Source: an uncultured Eubacteriales bacterium (GTDB taxonomy: Bacteria > Bacillota > Clostridia > Christensenellales > CAG-314). From it: 19,666 nucleotides of DNA. The stretch's first letter is position 1. Each line of letters begins with the position of its first letter. Shown here in pieces: positions 13,392 through 19,666 of this stretch. The notes under the pieces are model-generated. The model saw only the letters and a list, made by a program, of their open reading frames with translations. It ran no database searches and had not been told where the DNA came from. The stretch is taken from NCBI GenBank assembly GCA_948938605.1, contig CARAIG010000022.1, positions 1 to 19,666 of the forward strand. Direction: 5' to 3'. A program made the translations under genes and the position numbers.

Positions 13392-14702
13392 TTGGCTGCT
13401 TTTTCAAACTTAACTGACAGATTAAACCATGCGTTTGCAAAGTTGCGCAACCGCGGGGCTTTGACCGAGTTGGAAATTAAGCAAGCAATGCGCGAAGTGC
13501 GTGTTGCGCTACTTGAAGCCGACGTTAATTTTTCTGTCGCCAAAGATTTTATCAATAAAGTAACCGAGCTTGCTATCGGTGAGGAAATATTAAAAAGTTT
13601 AACGCCGGGGCAACAAGTAATTAAGATTGTTAACGAGCAACTTATCGAATTGTTGGGTTCCACTCAAAGCAAACTTGGCGTATCGCCTAAATTGCCCACA
13701 ATCATTATGATGTGCGGTCTGCAAGGCGCGGGCAAAACAACGATGTGCGGTAAACTTGCTTTGCACTTGCAAAAGCAAGGCAAACGCGTGCTTTTGTGTG
13801 CGGATGACGTTTACCGTCCTGCGGCTATAAAGCAGTTGGAAATTGTTGCGGGCAAAGTTAAAGCAGGCTTTTTCGAAATGGGGCAAGGCAACCCTGTAAA
13901 AATTGCTGAAAATGCGGTAAAACACGCTGAAAAGAACGGTTTCGATACAGTCATTATCGATACTGCGGGACGACTGCACATAAACGAAGAATTAATGAAC
14001 GAATTGAAGTCCATAAAGAAAGCCGTTAATGTGTTTGAAACCTTGTTGGTTGTCGACTCTATGACGGGGCAAGATGCGGTAAACGTTGCAAAGACATTTG
14101 ACGAAGCGTTGGATATTAGCGGCGTTATTATGACTAAGCTGGACGGCGATACCCGCGGCGGCGCAACGCTTTCAATTAAAGCCGTTACGGGTAAACCTAT
14201 TAAGTTTGTCGGTACAGGCGAAAAACCTGAAGACTTGGAACCGTTTTATCCCGACAGGATGGCATCGCGTATACTTGGTATGGGCGACGTGTTGACGCTG
14301 ATCGAAAAGGCTCAAACGGCTATTGACGAAGAACAAGCCCTTAAAATGGCTAAAAAACTTAAAGAAGCGTCATTTGACTTGAATGACTATCTCGAACAGT
14401 TTGAGCAAGTTGCTAAAATGGGGGACTTGAACGACCTTGTGGGGATGATTCCCGGTGCAAATAAATTGAAGTTGGGCGATAAAAAAGTGGATGAAGCACA
14501 GATTAAACGCAATAAAGCAATCATTCAATCTATGACTAGGGAAGAACGTTCCAACCCCAAAATATTAAATTATTCGCGCCGTAAGCGTATTGCTTCGGGA
14601 TGCGGATTGCAAGTTCAGGATGTTAACCGTCTTATAAAACAGTTTGAGCAAACGCGTGATATGATGAAGAAGATGTCTAAATCGAAGCGTTTACCGTTTT
14701 AA
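13392..14702 (+). CDS. ffh: Signal recognition particle GTPase Ffh
   Basis: 436 residues. Binds SRP RNA and signal peptides of nascent membrane proteins and delivers them to FtsY. Seen: N domain (1-95), G1 GLQGAGKTT (109-117), DVYRPAAIKQL (139-149), DTAGRLHINEE (190-200), TKLDGDTRGG (248-257), and the M domain (about 296-436) beginning RILGMGDVLTLIEKA. It includes the RNA-binding segment SRRKRIASGCGLQVQDVNRL (395-414) and a methionine-rich tail DMMKKMSKSKRLPF. The start is TTG with AAGGAG (13380-13385) six bases upstream; no better ATG lies near. The SRP RNA gene itself was not found in the window. Confidence 0.97.
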   Translation: MAAFSNLTDRLNHAFAKLRNRGALTELEIKQAMREVRVALLEADVNFSVAKDFINKVTELAIGEEILKSLTPGQQVIKIVNEQLIELLGSTQSKLGVSPKLPTIIMMCGLQGAGKTTMCGKLALHLQKQGKRVLLCADDVYRPAAIKQLEIVAGKVKAGFFEMGQGNPVKIAENAVKHAEKNGFDTVIIDTAGRLHINEELMNELKSIKKAVNVFETLLVVDSMTGQDAVNVAKTFDEALDISGVIMTKLDGDTRGGATLSIKAVTGKPIKFVGTGEKPEDLEPFYPDRMASRILGMGDVLTLIEKAQTAIDEEQALKMAKKLKEASFDLNDYLEQFEQVAKMGDLNDLVGMIPGANKLKLGDKKVDEAQIKRNKAIIQSMTREERSNPKILNYSRRKRIASGCGLQVQDVNRLIKQFEQTRDMMKKMSKSKRLPF

Positions 14703-14712
14703 TCGATAAAAT

Positions 14713-14742
14713 TTGTTATTAAACAATTTTAATAAATATAAA
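14713..14742 (+). promoter_or_regulatory. Weak internal promoter candidate before rpsP
   Basis: TTGTTA (14713-14718), 18-base spacer, TATAAA (14737-14742). The start near 14749 would place the rpsP Shine-Dalgarno at the very 5' end. The region is AT-rich, so a chance match is possible. Confidence 0.3.
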
Positions 14743-14762
14743 TTACTTTGGAGGAAACAAAA

Positions 14763-15023
14763 ATGGCAGTAAAAATGAGATTGACAAGAATGGGCGACAA
14801 AAAAAGTCCTTTCTATCGTGTTGTAGTTATCGATTCGCACAAGGCGCGCGACGGACAATACGTTGACTTGGTTGGTACGTACAACCCCTTGAACGAAGAA
14901 CTTCATCTTGACGTTGAAAAGGCAAAGAAATGGATTTCCTGCGGTGTTCAACCGACGGAAACAGTCCGCACATTACTCGTTCGCGAAAACGTACTTGAAG
15001 CCAGAAAAGCACCTAAGGCATAG
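14763..15023 (+). CDS. rpsP: Small-subunit ribosomal protein bS16
   Basis: 86 residues. Structural protein of the 30S subunit, important in its assembly. Seen: MAVKMRLTRMGDKKSPFYRV followed by VVIDSHKARDGQYVDLVGTYNP, the family core. The frame opens at a TTG at 14748, but the ATG at 14763 has GGAGG (14750-14754) eight bases upstream and begins at the conserved N-terminus. Directly follows ffh and precedes khpA by 14 bases, the usual Gram-positive order. Confidence 0.97.
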   Translation: MAVKMRLTRMGDKKSPFYRVVVIDSHKARDGQYVDLVGTYNPLNEELHLDVEKAKKWISCGVQPTETVRTLLVRENVLEARKAPKA

Positions 15024-15037
15024 TTCGGGGTATAATT

Positions 15038-15268
15038 ATGTTGGAACTTGTTACGTATATAGTAGAACAGCTTGTTGACGACAAGTCCGCAATTAATATT
15101 ACTTCTGTGCAGGAAAACGATACGGAAGTGATTACCATTCGCGTTGCAGAAAACGATATAGGTAAAGTCATTGGCAAGCAAGGCAAAATTGCAATGTCTA
15201 TCCGTACTTTGGCCAAGGCTGTCGGTGTTAAAAACGGCAAAAGATACAGTATTGAGATAGAAGACTAA
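15038..15268 (+). CDS. khpA: KH-domain RNA-binding protein KhpA (YlqC)
   Basis: 76 residues. Small KH-domain protein that pairs with KhpB (Jag/EloR) and affects cell elongation and RNA levels in streptococci. Seen: a single KH fold with the RNA-binding GxxG loop at 46-49 in IGKVIGKQGKIAMSIRTLAK, and the usual ending KRYSIEIED. GGGG (15027-15030) lies seven bases before the ATG. A terminator-like hairpin begins nine bases after the stop codon, before rimM. Confidence 0.93.
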   Translation: MLELVTYIVEQLVDDKSAINITSVQENDTEVITIRVAENDIGKVIGKQGKIAMSIRTLAKAVGVKNGKRYSIEIED

Positions 15269-15276
15269 TTAAATTT

Positions 15277-15303
15277 GCCACAAGGTATTTCTTGTGGCTT
15301 TTT
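15277..15303 (+). terminator. Terminator-like hairpin at the khpA-rimM junction
   Basis: GCCACAAG (15277-15284), six-base loop, CTTGTGGC (15291-15298), then five T residues (15299-15303). The perfect 8-bp stem with T-run fits an intrinsic terminator, yet it ends four bases before the rimM ATG and the operon continues. It may act as an attenuator or partial terminator controlled by ribosomes finishing khpA. Confidence 0.75.
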
Positions 15304-15307
15304 ATAT

Positions 15308-15808
15308 ATGAAGATAGAAATAGGTAAAGTGTTAAAAGCGCAAGGCATAAAGGGCGAGTTGAAACTTGCTTGTTTTGTTGACGACGCTGTAATGCTTAAA
15401 GGATTAAAGCAAGTTTATATAGGTACAAATACATATGCCGTAAATCACGTAAGGTGCGACGGTAAGTTTTGTTATATGCTTTTGGACGGAGTTATTGACC
15501 GCAATATGGCTGAGTCGTTGCGCAATTGGACGGTATATGCGGATAAAGATGCTGTTGATTTGCCTAAAAACAGATATTTTATTGACGACTTGATTGGTTG
15601 CAAAGTGTCTTCAAGCGACGGGCAAATTGTCGGCGAAGTGATGGACATCTTACAATACGGTTCGGCAGACGTTTTTGTTTGCCGTAATGACGGGAAGGAA
15701 GTGTCGTTTCCGTTTTTAAACGATTTGGTGCTTACAGTTAATATTGACAGCAAAAGTATATTGTTAGACGCTAAAAGATTGAGCGAGGTAGCGGTTTATG
15801 AAGATTGA
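15308..15808 (+). CDS. rimM: Ribosome maturation factor RimM
   Basis: 166 residues. Helps mature the 30S head by binding S19 in late assembly. Seen: N-terminal RimM domain from EIGKVLKAQGIKGELKLACF (4-23) and the C-terminal PRC-barrel domain, with NRYFIDDLIGCKVSSSDG and VGEVMDILQYGSADVFVCR. The frame opens at a TTG at 15275 inside the hairpin, but family homology starts at the ATG at 15308. That ATG has no Shine-Dalgarno; the bases before it are the T-run of the hairpin. The end overlaps trmD by 11 bases. Translation may depend on re-initiation by ribosomes leaving khpA, which is inference. Confidence 0.93.
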   Translation: MKIEIGKVLKAQGIKGELKLACFVDDAVMLKGLKQVYIGTNTYAVNHVRCDGKFCYMLLDGVIDRNMAESLRNWTVYADKDAVDLPKNRYFIDDLIGCKVSSSDGQIVGEVMDILQYGSADVFVCRNDGKEVSFPFLNDLVLTVNIDSKSILLDAKRLSEVAVYED

Positions 15809-16472
15809 CGTGCTGACTCTTTTTCCCGAAATGTTTGTGGCGTTGGACAGTTCTTTAATGGGCAAAGCCAAGGAAAAAGGTTTATTTGAACTAAATTGTC
15901 ACAACATCCGCAACTACTCGATTGATAAGCATAAAAAATGCGACGATACGCCGTTTGGCGGTGGTGCAGGTATGGTAATGACTCCGCAGCCGATACACGA
16001 TTGTATAAACGCTGTCGACCCAAAGCATAAGGCTGTGCGCATTTATATGTCCCCGCGCGGCAAGCGTTTAAATCAACAAATTGTTAAGGAACTTTCGCAA
16101 AACAGCGACTTGCTTATTTTGTGCGGTCACTATGAAGGGGTAGATCAGCGTGTAATCGCCTTGGACATCGATATGGAAATATCTGTCGGCGACTATGTAT
16201 TGTCCGGCGGCGAATTGCCCGCAATGACGTTGATCGATGCGGTTTTAAGATATGTGCCGAATGTTTTGGGCAACAGTCAATCGACGGTGGACGAATCGTT
16301 TTCGAGTGATTTGTTGGAATATCCGCAATATACCCGTCCGCAAGAGTTTTGCAGATTGAGTGTTCCCGATGTGCTTGTTAGCGGCAATCATCAAAATATC
16401 GAGCAATGGCGTCGAGAACAATCGATTGAAATAACCCGTCGGGTTCGTCCTGACTTGTTGGAGGATAAATGA
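15798..16472 (+). CDS. trmD: tRNA (guanine-N1)-methyltransferase TrmD
   Basis: 224 residues. Makes m1G37 in tRNAs with G36, using S-adenosylmethionine bound in a trefoil knot. Seen: DTPFGGGAGMVM (50-61), LCGHYEGVDQRVI (108-120), SVGDYVLSGGELPAMTLIDA (129-148), R151 (matching the E. coli catalytic R154) and YPQYTRP (175-181). In DESF (165-168), E166 aligns with the E. coli catalytic base D169, a conservative replacement. GAGG (15785-15788) lies nine bases upstream of the ATG. Overlaps rimM by 11 bases and rbgA by four (ATGA). rplS, the usual next gene, is not here but at 18687. Confidence 0.96.
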   Translation: MKIDVLTLFPEMFVALDSSLMGKAKEKGLFELNCHNIRNYSIDKHKKCDDTPFGGGAGMVMTPQPIHDCINAVDPKHKAVRIYMSPRGKRLNQQIVKELSQNSDLLILCGHYEGVDQRVIALDIDMEISVGDYVLSGGELPAMTLIDAVLRYVPNVLGNSQSTVDESFSSDLLEYPQYTRPQEFCRLSVPDVLVSGNHQNIEQWRREQSIEITRRVRPDLLEDK

Positions 16473-17323
16473 CGATACAGTGGTTTCCCGGGCATATGAC
16501 TAAGGCATTGCGTATGATGGAGGAAAACGTTAAGATTGTCGATGCAATCGGATACGTCCTAGATGCGCGCGCGCCCGCGTCGTGTTTTAACCCTAGTTTT
16601 AACAAAATTGTAGGCAACAAACCTTGCTTGTTTATCCTTAATAAGTGCGATCTTGCCGATCAGCTTAAAGTGGACAAATGGTGCAAATACTTTCAATCGA
16701 ACGATTTAGCGTATGTCAAAGTGACGGCGACGGCATCGGCGGAAGCAAGTAAAATTGCTAACGGTTTTGCAAGCATTACGGCTGATTTGCGTGCTAAGTA
16801 TAAAGCCAAAGGCATTTTTAAGCCCGTACGTTGCCTTATAATCGGCGTTCCTAATTGCGGTAAATCTACACTGATTAACTGTTTGTCGGGTAAAAAGGCG
16901 GTAATTACAGGCGATAAACCCGGTGTTACAAAAGGTAAACAGTGGGTGCGGTTGCAATCGGGATTGGAACTGCTGGATACTCCCGGAACGCTGTGGCCGA
17001 AGTTTGAAAACGAGCAAATAGCGGCACGATTGTGTTTTATCGGAAGCGTAAAGGACGACGTTGTCGATTTGTACGAAGTTGCAAATATGCTAATTGCCGA
17101 ATTGGTTGCGCAGTATCCGCAAATGTTGTCCGAGCGGTTTAAAATAGATATTGAAAATAAATTGACAGCTGAAATTTTTGAGCAAATTGCATTGAAGCGC
17201 GGGTTTTTATTACGTGGCGGTGAAGTTGACTTCGAACGTTGCAGTAAAGCGGTGTTGGATGATTTTCGCAAAGGCAAAATCGGAAAAATTACATTGGATT
17301 TGCCCGCCGATATATGTTTGTAA
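16469..17323 (+). CDS. rbgA: Ribosome biogenesis GTPase RbgA (YlqF)
   Basis: 284 residues. Circularly permuted GTPase needed for late 50S assembly in Gram-positive bacteria. Seen, in the permuted order G4-G1-G3: N-terminal IQWFPGHMTKALRMMEE, NKCDL (58-62, G4), GVPNCGKSTLINCL (126-139, G1), DKPGVTKGKQWV (149-160, G2 region) and DTPGTLWPKF (170-179, G3), then a helical C-terminal domain. GGAGG (16460-16464) inside trmD precedes the ATG, and the ATGA overlap indicates coupled translation. Followed by a 168-base gap, after which rnhB starts without a ribosome site. Confidence 0.95.
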   Translation: MTIQWFPGHMTKALRMMEENVKIVDAIGYVLDARAPASCFNPSFNKIVGNKPCLFILNKCDLADQLKVDKWCKYFQSNDLAYVKVTATASAEASKIANGFASITADLRAKYKAKGIFKPVRCLIIGVPNCGKSTLINCLSGKKAVITGDKPGVTKGKQWVRLQSGLELLDTPGTLWPKFENEQIAARLCFIGSVKDDVVDLYEVANMLIAELVAQYPQMLSERFKIDIENKLTAEIFEQIALKRGFLLRGGEVDFERCSKAVLDDFRKGKIGKITLDLPADICL

Positions 17324-17438
17324 ACAAATAAATTGCTGTTGAAGGTTAATTTGCCGATGTATCGTCGTGCGCCGAATTCAATACAACTTATGCGTTATAA
17401 TTTTTGTTGTATATTTAACTTGCGACAACTTGTGGCAA

Positions 17439-17470
17439 TTTACAAAGATTGCATTTAAGAATTTTATAAT
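17439..17470 (+). promoter_or_regulatory. Weak promoter candidate for rnhB-yraN
   Basis: TATAAT at 17465-17470 lies 22 bases before the rnhB ATG. The best -35 is TTTACA (17439-17444), but its spacing to TATAAT is 20 bases; with an 18-base spacer the -10 would be TTTATA (17463-17468). Both versions are imperfect. Confidence 0.3.
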
Positions 17471-17491
17471 GTTTTAATTAAAAATATTGAT

Positions 17492-18088
17492 ATGTTAGAA
17501 TACGAACAACAAATGTTGAAAGACGGGTATAAATATATAGCAGGCATTGACGAAGCAGGCAGGGGACCCCTTGCAGGACCCGTTGTTGTTGCTTCGGTAA
17601 TAATGCTGTTAGATAACCCGATTGACGGAATTAACGACAGTAAAAAACTGTCGGCAAAAAAGCGCGATATGCTTTACGATAAAATCGTTAAGCAAGCGTT
17701 GGATTTACATGTTGCAATAGTGTCGGAAAAAGTGATAGATGACATTAACATCCTTAACGCAACAAAGCAGGGGATGTTGGAGTGCATAGAAAAACTTAAA
17801 AAAGTGGATTGCGTTTTAATTGACGCAGTCAAGTTGAATACCGATGTGAAAACGGTTTCGATAATACACGGCGATGCTTTAAGTTACAGTATTGCGGCAG
17901 CAAGCATTGTAGCAAAGGTAACGCGTGACAGATTAATGCTCGATTACGACAAACAGTATCCGCAATACAATTTTGCTAAGCACAAGGGATACGGAACGGC
18001 GGAGCATATTAAATTGCTTAAAGAATACGGTCCTTGCCCGATACATAGGCGTAGCTTTATAGGAAATTTTGTCAAGGTGGACGAATGA
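17492..18088 (+). CDS. rnhB: Ribonuclease HII
   Basis: 198 residues. Removes ribonucleotides from DNA and RNA of RNA-DNA hybrids. Seen: AGIDEAGRGPLAGPVV (17-32) with catalytic D20 and E21, D111 in VLIDAVKL (108-115), SYSIAAASIVAKVTRDRLM (131-149) with D146, and the C-terminal YPQYNFAKHKGYGTAEH followed by GPCPIHRRSF. The ATG has no Shine-Dalgarno: the 20 bases before it are almost all A and T. Overlaps yraN by four bases (ATGA). In Firmicutes it commonly follows rbgA, as here. Confidence 0.96.
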   Translation: MLEYEQQMLKDGYKYIAGIDEAGRGPLAGPVVVASVIMLLDNPIDGINDSKKLSAKKRDMLYDKIVKQALDLHVAIVSEKVIDDINILNATKQGMLECIEKLKKVDCVLIDAVKLNTDVKTVSIIHGDALSYSIAAASIVAKVTRDRLMLDYDKQYPQYNFAKHKGYGTAEHIKLLKEYGPCPIHRRSFIGNFVKVDE

Positions 18089-18429
18089 ACACACGTGCGA
18101 TTGGTAAACTTGGCGAAGATATAGCGGTTAAACACTTGCAAAAAAACGGCTATGCTATATTGGAACGCAATTTTAATTGCAGATTTGGCGAAATAGACAT
18201 TGTCGCGCATAAAGACGGTTACTATGTTTTTGTCGAAGTAAAAAGCCGCAACAGTCGTGCGTTCGGTTCCCCGCGCGAAGCAGTTACGCCGTATAAACAA
18301 CAAAGGATAATTTCGGCGGCAAATTATTGGATGTTTAACCAACGCAAGGTTGGGGCACCAGTTCGCTTTGACGTTATGGAAGTTGTAGACGGCGTTCCTT
18401 CTACGATAGTAGACGCTTATCGCCCTTAA
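18085..18429 (+). CDS. yraN: YraN family protein (UPF0102), predicted endonuclease fold
   Basis: 114 residues. UPF0102 has a restriction-endonuclease-like fold; its cellular role is not settled, and links to DNA repair or uptake are suggested for the family. Seen: GKLGEDIAVKHLQKNGYAIL (7-26), then the acidic motif GEIDIVA (35-41) and VEVKSR (50-55), giving E36, D38, E51 and K53 as a putative metal site, and GSPREAVTPYKQQRI. Translation is coupled to rnhB by an ATGA overlap, a pairing common in bacteria. A candidate terminator lies about 95 bases downstream. Confidence 0.93.
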   Translation: MNTRAIGKLGEDIAVKHLQKNGYAILERNFNCRFGEIDIVAHKDGYYVFVEVKSRNSRAFGSPREAVTPYKQQRIISAANYWMFNQRKVGAPVRFDVMEVVDGVPSTIVDAYRP

Positions 18430-18522
18430 AATAGTCATTACTATGCTCATTTTTTTATTGAAACAAACATACTATTTTAGGCATAATATTTTAAAGTATC
18501 TTATTTGGGCTTACTTCTAGTT

Positions 18523-18550
18523 TATATCAAGGGCATATTGATATATTTTT
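18523..18550 (+). terminator. Possible terminator after yraN
   Basis: TATATCAA (18523-18530) pairs with TTGATATA (18538-18545), loop GGGCATA, followed by five T residues (18546-18550). The stem is AT-rich and so weak, but the shape is right and it separates yraN from the rplS promoter. Confidence 0.5.
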
Positions 18551-18572
18551 GTTGCAAAGTGCTAAAAAACAG

Positions 18573-18601
18573 TTGCGTTTAATTGTACGGTATGCTAGAA
18601 T
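18573..18601 (+). promoter_or_regulatory. rplS promoter
   Basis: TTGCGT (18573-18578), 17-base spacer, TAGAAT (18596-18601) with an extended -10 TG at 18593-18594. The start near 18608 leaves a leader of about 79 bases. The beginning of that leader is GC-richer than its surroundings (18606-18628) and can form GAC/GTC (18610-18612 and 18621-18623) inside CAG/CTG (18606-18608 and 18626-18628); autogenous L19 leaders are known in Firmicutes, but I cannot match this one to a known family. Confidence 0.65.
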
Positions 18602-18686
18602 ATATCAGTGACTTCGGGCGGTCCTCTGACTTTGTAAGTAGTTTATGAACGCTTAGTTAACAAAATATTTTTGGAGGAAAAGTCAA

Positions 18687-19025
18687 ATGGACATCATTAA
18701 GCAAATCGAAACAGCTTCTTTACGTGAAGTTACCCCCTTCAATGTAGGCGACACTGTTCGCGTAAACTTTAAGGTTATCGAAGGTAACAAGGAAAGAATT
18801 CAAGCTTACGAAGGTATTGTAATTGCCCGCAAACATGGCGGTCTTCGCGAAACATTTACTGTAAGACGTATTTCGTCCGGTATCGGTGTTGAACGTACAT
18901 TCCCCGTACACAGTCCCAAAATCGACAGCATTGTAGTTGTTCGCAAAGGACATGTACGTAGAGCTAAACTTTACTATTTGCGTTCACGTACAGGTAAGGC
19001 TGCAAAAGTTAAGAGTTCGAACTAA
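18687..19025 (+). CDS. rplS: Large-subunit ribosomal protein bL19
   Basis: 112 residues, normal length. 50S protein at the subunit interface. Seen: FNVGDTVRVNFKVIEGNKER, QAYEGIVIARKHGG, ETFTVRRISSGIGVERTFPV, HSPKIDSIVVVRKG and RRAKLYYLRSRTGKAAK, the whole family pattern in order. GGAGG (18673-18677) lies nine bases before the ATG. In most Firmicutes rplS directly follows trmD; here rbgA, rnhB and yraN intervene and rplS has its own promoter and terminator, so it is a single-gene unit. Confidence 0.98.
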   Translation: MDIIKQIETASLREVTPFNVGDTVRVNFKVIEGNKERIQAYEGIVIARKHGGLRETFTVRRISSGIGVERTFPVHSPKIDSIVVVRKGHVRRAKLYYLRSRTGKAAKVKSSN

Positions 19026-19039
19026 TAAAACCAAAAATG

Positions 19040-19072
19040 CAAGCAATCTTTTACAGGTTGCTTGTTTTTTTT
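19040..19072 (+). terminator. Intrinsic terminator of rplS
   Basis: CAAGCAATC (19040-19048), seven-base loop, GGTTGCTTG (19056-19064), then eight T residues (19065-19072). The 9-bp stem has one T-G wobble. It begins 15 bases after the rplS stop. Confidence 0.93.
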
Positions 19073-19088
19073 GCAAAATTGAACCAAG

Positions 19089-19117
19089 TTGACACCATAA
19101 ATACGTTATAATATAAT
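19089..19117 (+). promoter_or_regulatory. Promoter of the terminal membrane-protein gene
   Basis: Full consensus TTGACA (19089-19094), 17-base spacer, TATAAT (19112-19117). A second overlapping TATAAT at 19107-19112 is too close to the -35. The start near 19124 gives a leader of about 40 bases. Confidence 0.82.
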
Positions 19118-19163
19118 TTTCAATTATGGCGAGCGATTTAACAATAGGAGCATTTAAAGGGAA

Positions 19164-19666
19164 ATGAAAAAGAAAAAAGATAATGTAAAATACAATACGG
19201 TGCCAAATGGTAGAATAATAGTAAGCGTTTTTTGGACAATTACCATAGTTTTTATATTTATGTGTTTGTTGTTCTGGTTGTTTCACGATTCTACAGGATT
19301 TCTAATTTTGCCTTTTGCAATTATTATGTTGACATTCGCGATTGTGTTCCATTGGAAAAAATATAGTAATGTAATAAAATTTACAAACGAAAAAATAACA
19401 CTTAAACGTAAAAGCATTTCGTGGAATGACGTGTATATTACATTATACTGCCCCGGACCAACATTTTTAAGGAAGAATTATGATGTATATATTTACTTCG
19501 ACGATCATTACCTTACGGAAAAAGAAGTGCATTCTTTTGCTATAAAGAAAAAAGGATTTTTCATAATTCTCAACGGTGAAAGAACGCAATATATACTGTC
19601 TCATTATCCTAAAAGTGTACGAGTGTTAAATAACTACGCATTGGTAGATAGAGACGGAGTAATGTC
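19164..19666 (+). CDS. Unrecognised membrane protein, 5' part only (runs off window)
   Basis: The frame is open from ATG 19164 to the window end (167 complete codons), so the gene is partial. I do not recognise it with confidence. Seen: a lysine-rich start MKKKKDNVKY, two adjacent membrane segments (about 17-39 and 45-63) joined by a short turn containing HDSTGF, then a soluble part beginning NVIKFTNEKITLKRKSISWN with alternating strands, ending at the edge in ALVDRDGVM. Two N-terminal helices followed by a beta-rich domain with an S-W-N-D-V motif recall YcxB-like or bacterial PH-like membrane proteins; this is a guess from pattern. Ribosome sites are AGGAG (19146-19150, 13 bases away) or AAAGGG (19157-19162, very close). 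It has its own consensus promoter and is not part of the rplS unit. Confidence 0.7.
   Translation, partial: MKKKKDNVKYNTVPNGRIIVSVFWTITIVFIFMCLLFWLFHDSTGFLILPFAIIMLTFAIVFHWKKYSNVIKFTNEKITLKRKSISWNDVYITLYCPGPTFLRKNYDVYIYFDDHYLTEKEVHSFAIKKKGFFIILNGERTQYILSHYPKSVRVLNNYALVDRDGVM

Noticed and set aside
15275..15307. Upstream TTG start for rimM
   Set aside because: It would add 11 residues encoded by the terminator-like hairpin and has no ribosome site; homology begins at the ATG at 15308.
16693..17277. 194-codon minus-strand frame antisense to rbgA
   Set aside because: Contained in a well-supported gene, low-complexity Ser/Asn/Pro composition, no ribosome site. Treated as a shadow.

Overview
This AT-rich window carries a conserved housekeeping block of a low-GC Gram-positive bacterium, most likely a member of Clostridia (Bacillota). 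The assignment rests on gene order (tmcAL / pta-ackA-yceD-rpmF / rnc-smc-ftsY / ylxM-ffh-rpsP-khpA-rimM-trmD-rbgA-rnhB-yraN / rplS), on the presence of RbgA, YlxM and a four-cysteine L32, and on strong Shine-Dalgarno sites and TTGACA/TATAAT promoters. I cannot name the genus from sequence alone.

Layout. (1) 1-1224: a hairpin terminator and tmcAL (tRNA-Met cytidine acetate ligase) on the minus strand. (2) 1387-4518: divergent acetate and ATP pathway genes pta-ackA, followed by a separate consensus promoter for yceD-rpmF and a strong terminator. (3) 4519-5028: a 510-base gap with a promoter, repeats and several possible stem-loops, read here as a long leader in front of rnc. (4) 5029-10205: rnc-smc-ftsY (RNase III, chromosome condensation, SRP receptor), closed by two tandem terminators. 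(5) 10383-12868: a minus-strand cassette of a TetR regulator, an ABC ATPase and an FtsX-like permease, with a consensus promoter whose start site is covered by a repeat/palindrome operator candidate. It sits inside what is normally a run of translation and secretion genes. (6) 13014-17323: ylxM-ffh-rpsP-khpA-rimM-trmD-rbgA, tightly packed, with a terminator-like hairpin just before the rimM start. (7) 17492-18429: rnhB-yraN. (8) 18573-19072: rplS as a single-gene unit with its own promoter and terminator. (9) 19089 to the end: a consensus promoter and the first 167 codons of a membrane protein I do not recognise.

Functionally the window joins energy metabolism (Pta/AckA), ribosome components and assembly (L32, S16, L19, RimM, RbgA, YceD, KhpA), tRNA modification (TmcAL, TrmD), co-translational protein targeting (Ffh, FtsY, YlxM), RNA and DNA maintenance (RNase III, RNase HII, SMC, YraN) and one accessory export cassette.

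There is no obviously new multi-gene system here. The unusual signals are regulatory: a predicted leaderless GTG-start transcript for yceD, a long structured leader before rnc, a terminator-like hairpin embedded in the khpA-rimM junction, a dyad over the ylxM-ffh start site, a well-formed operator for the TetR cassette, and conservative changes at metal-binding or catalytic positions of RNase III and TrmD. All protein calls come from motif recognition by eye; no database search was run.
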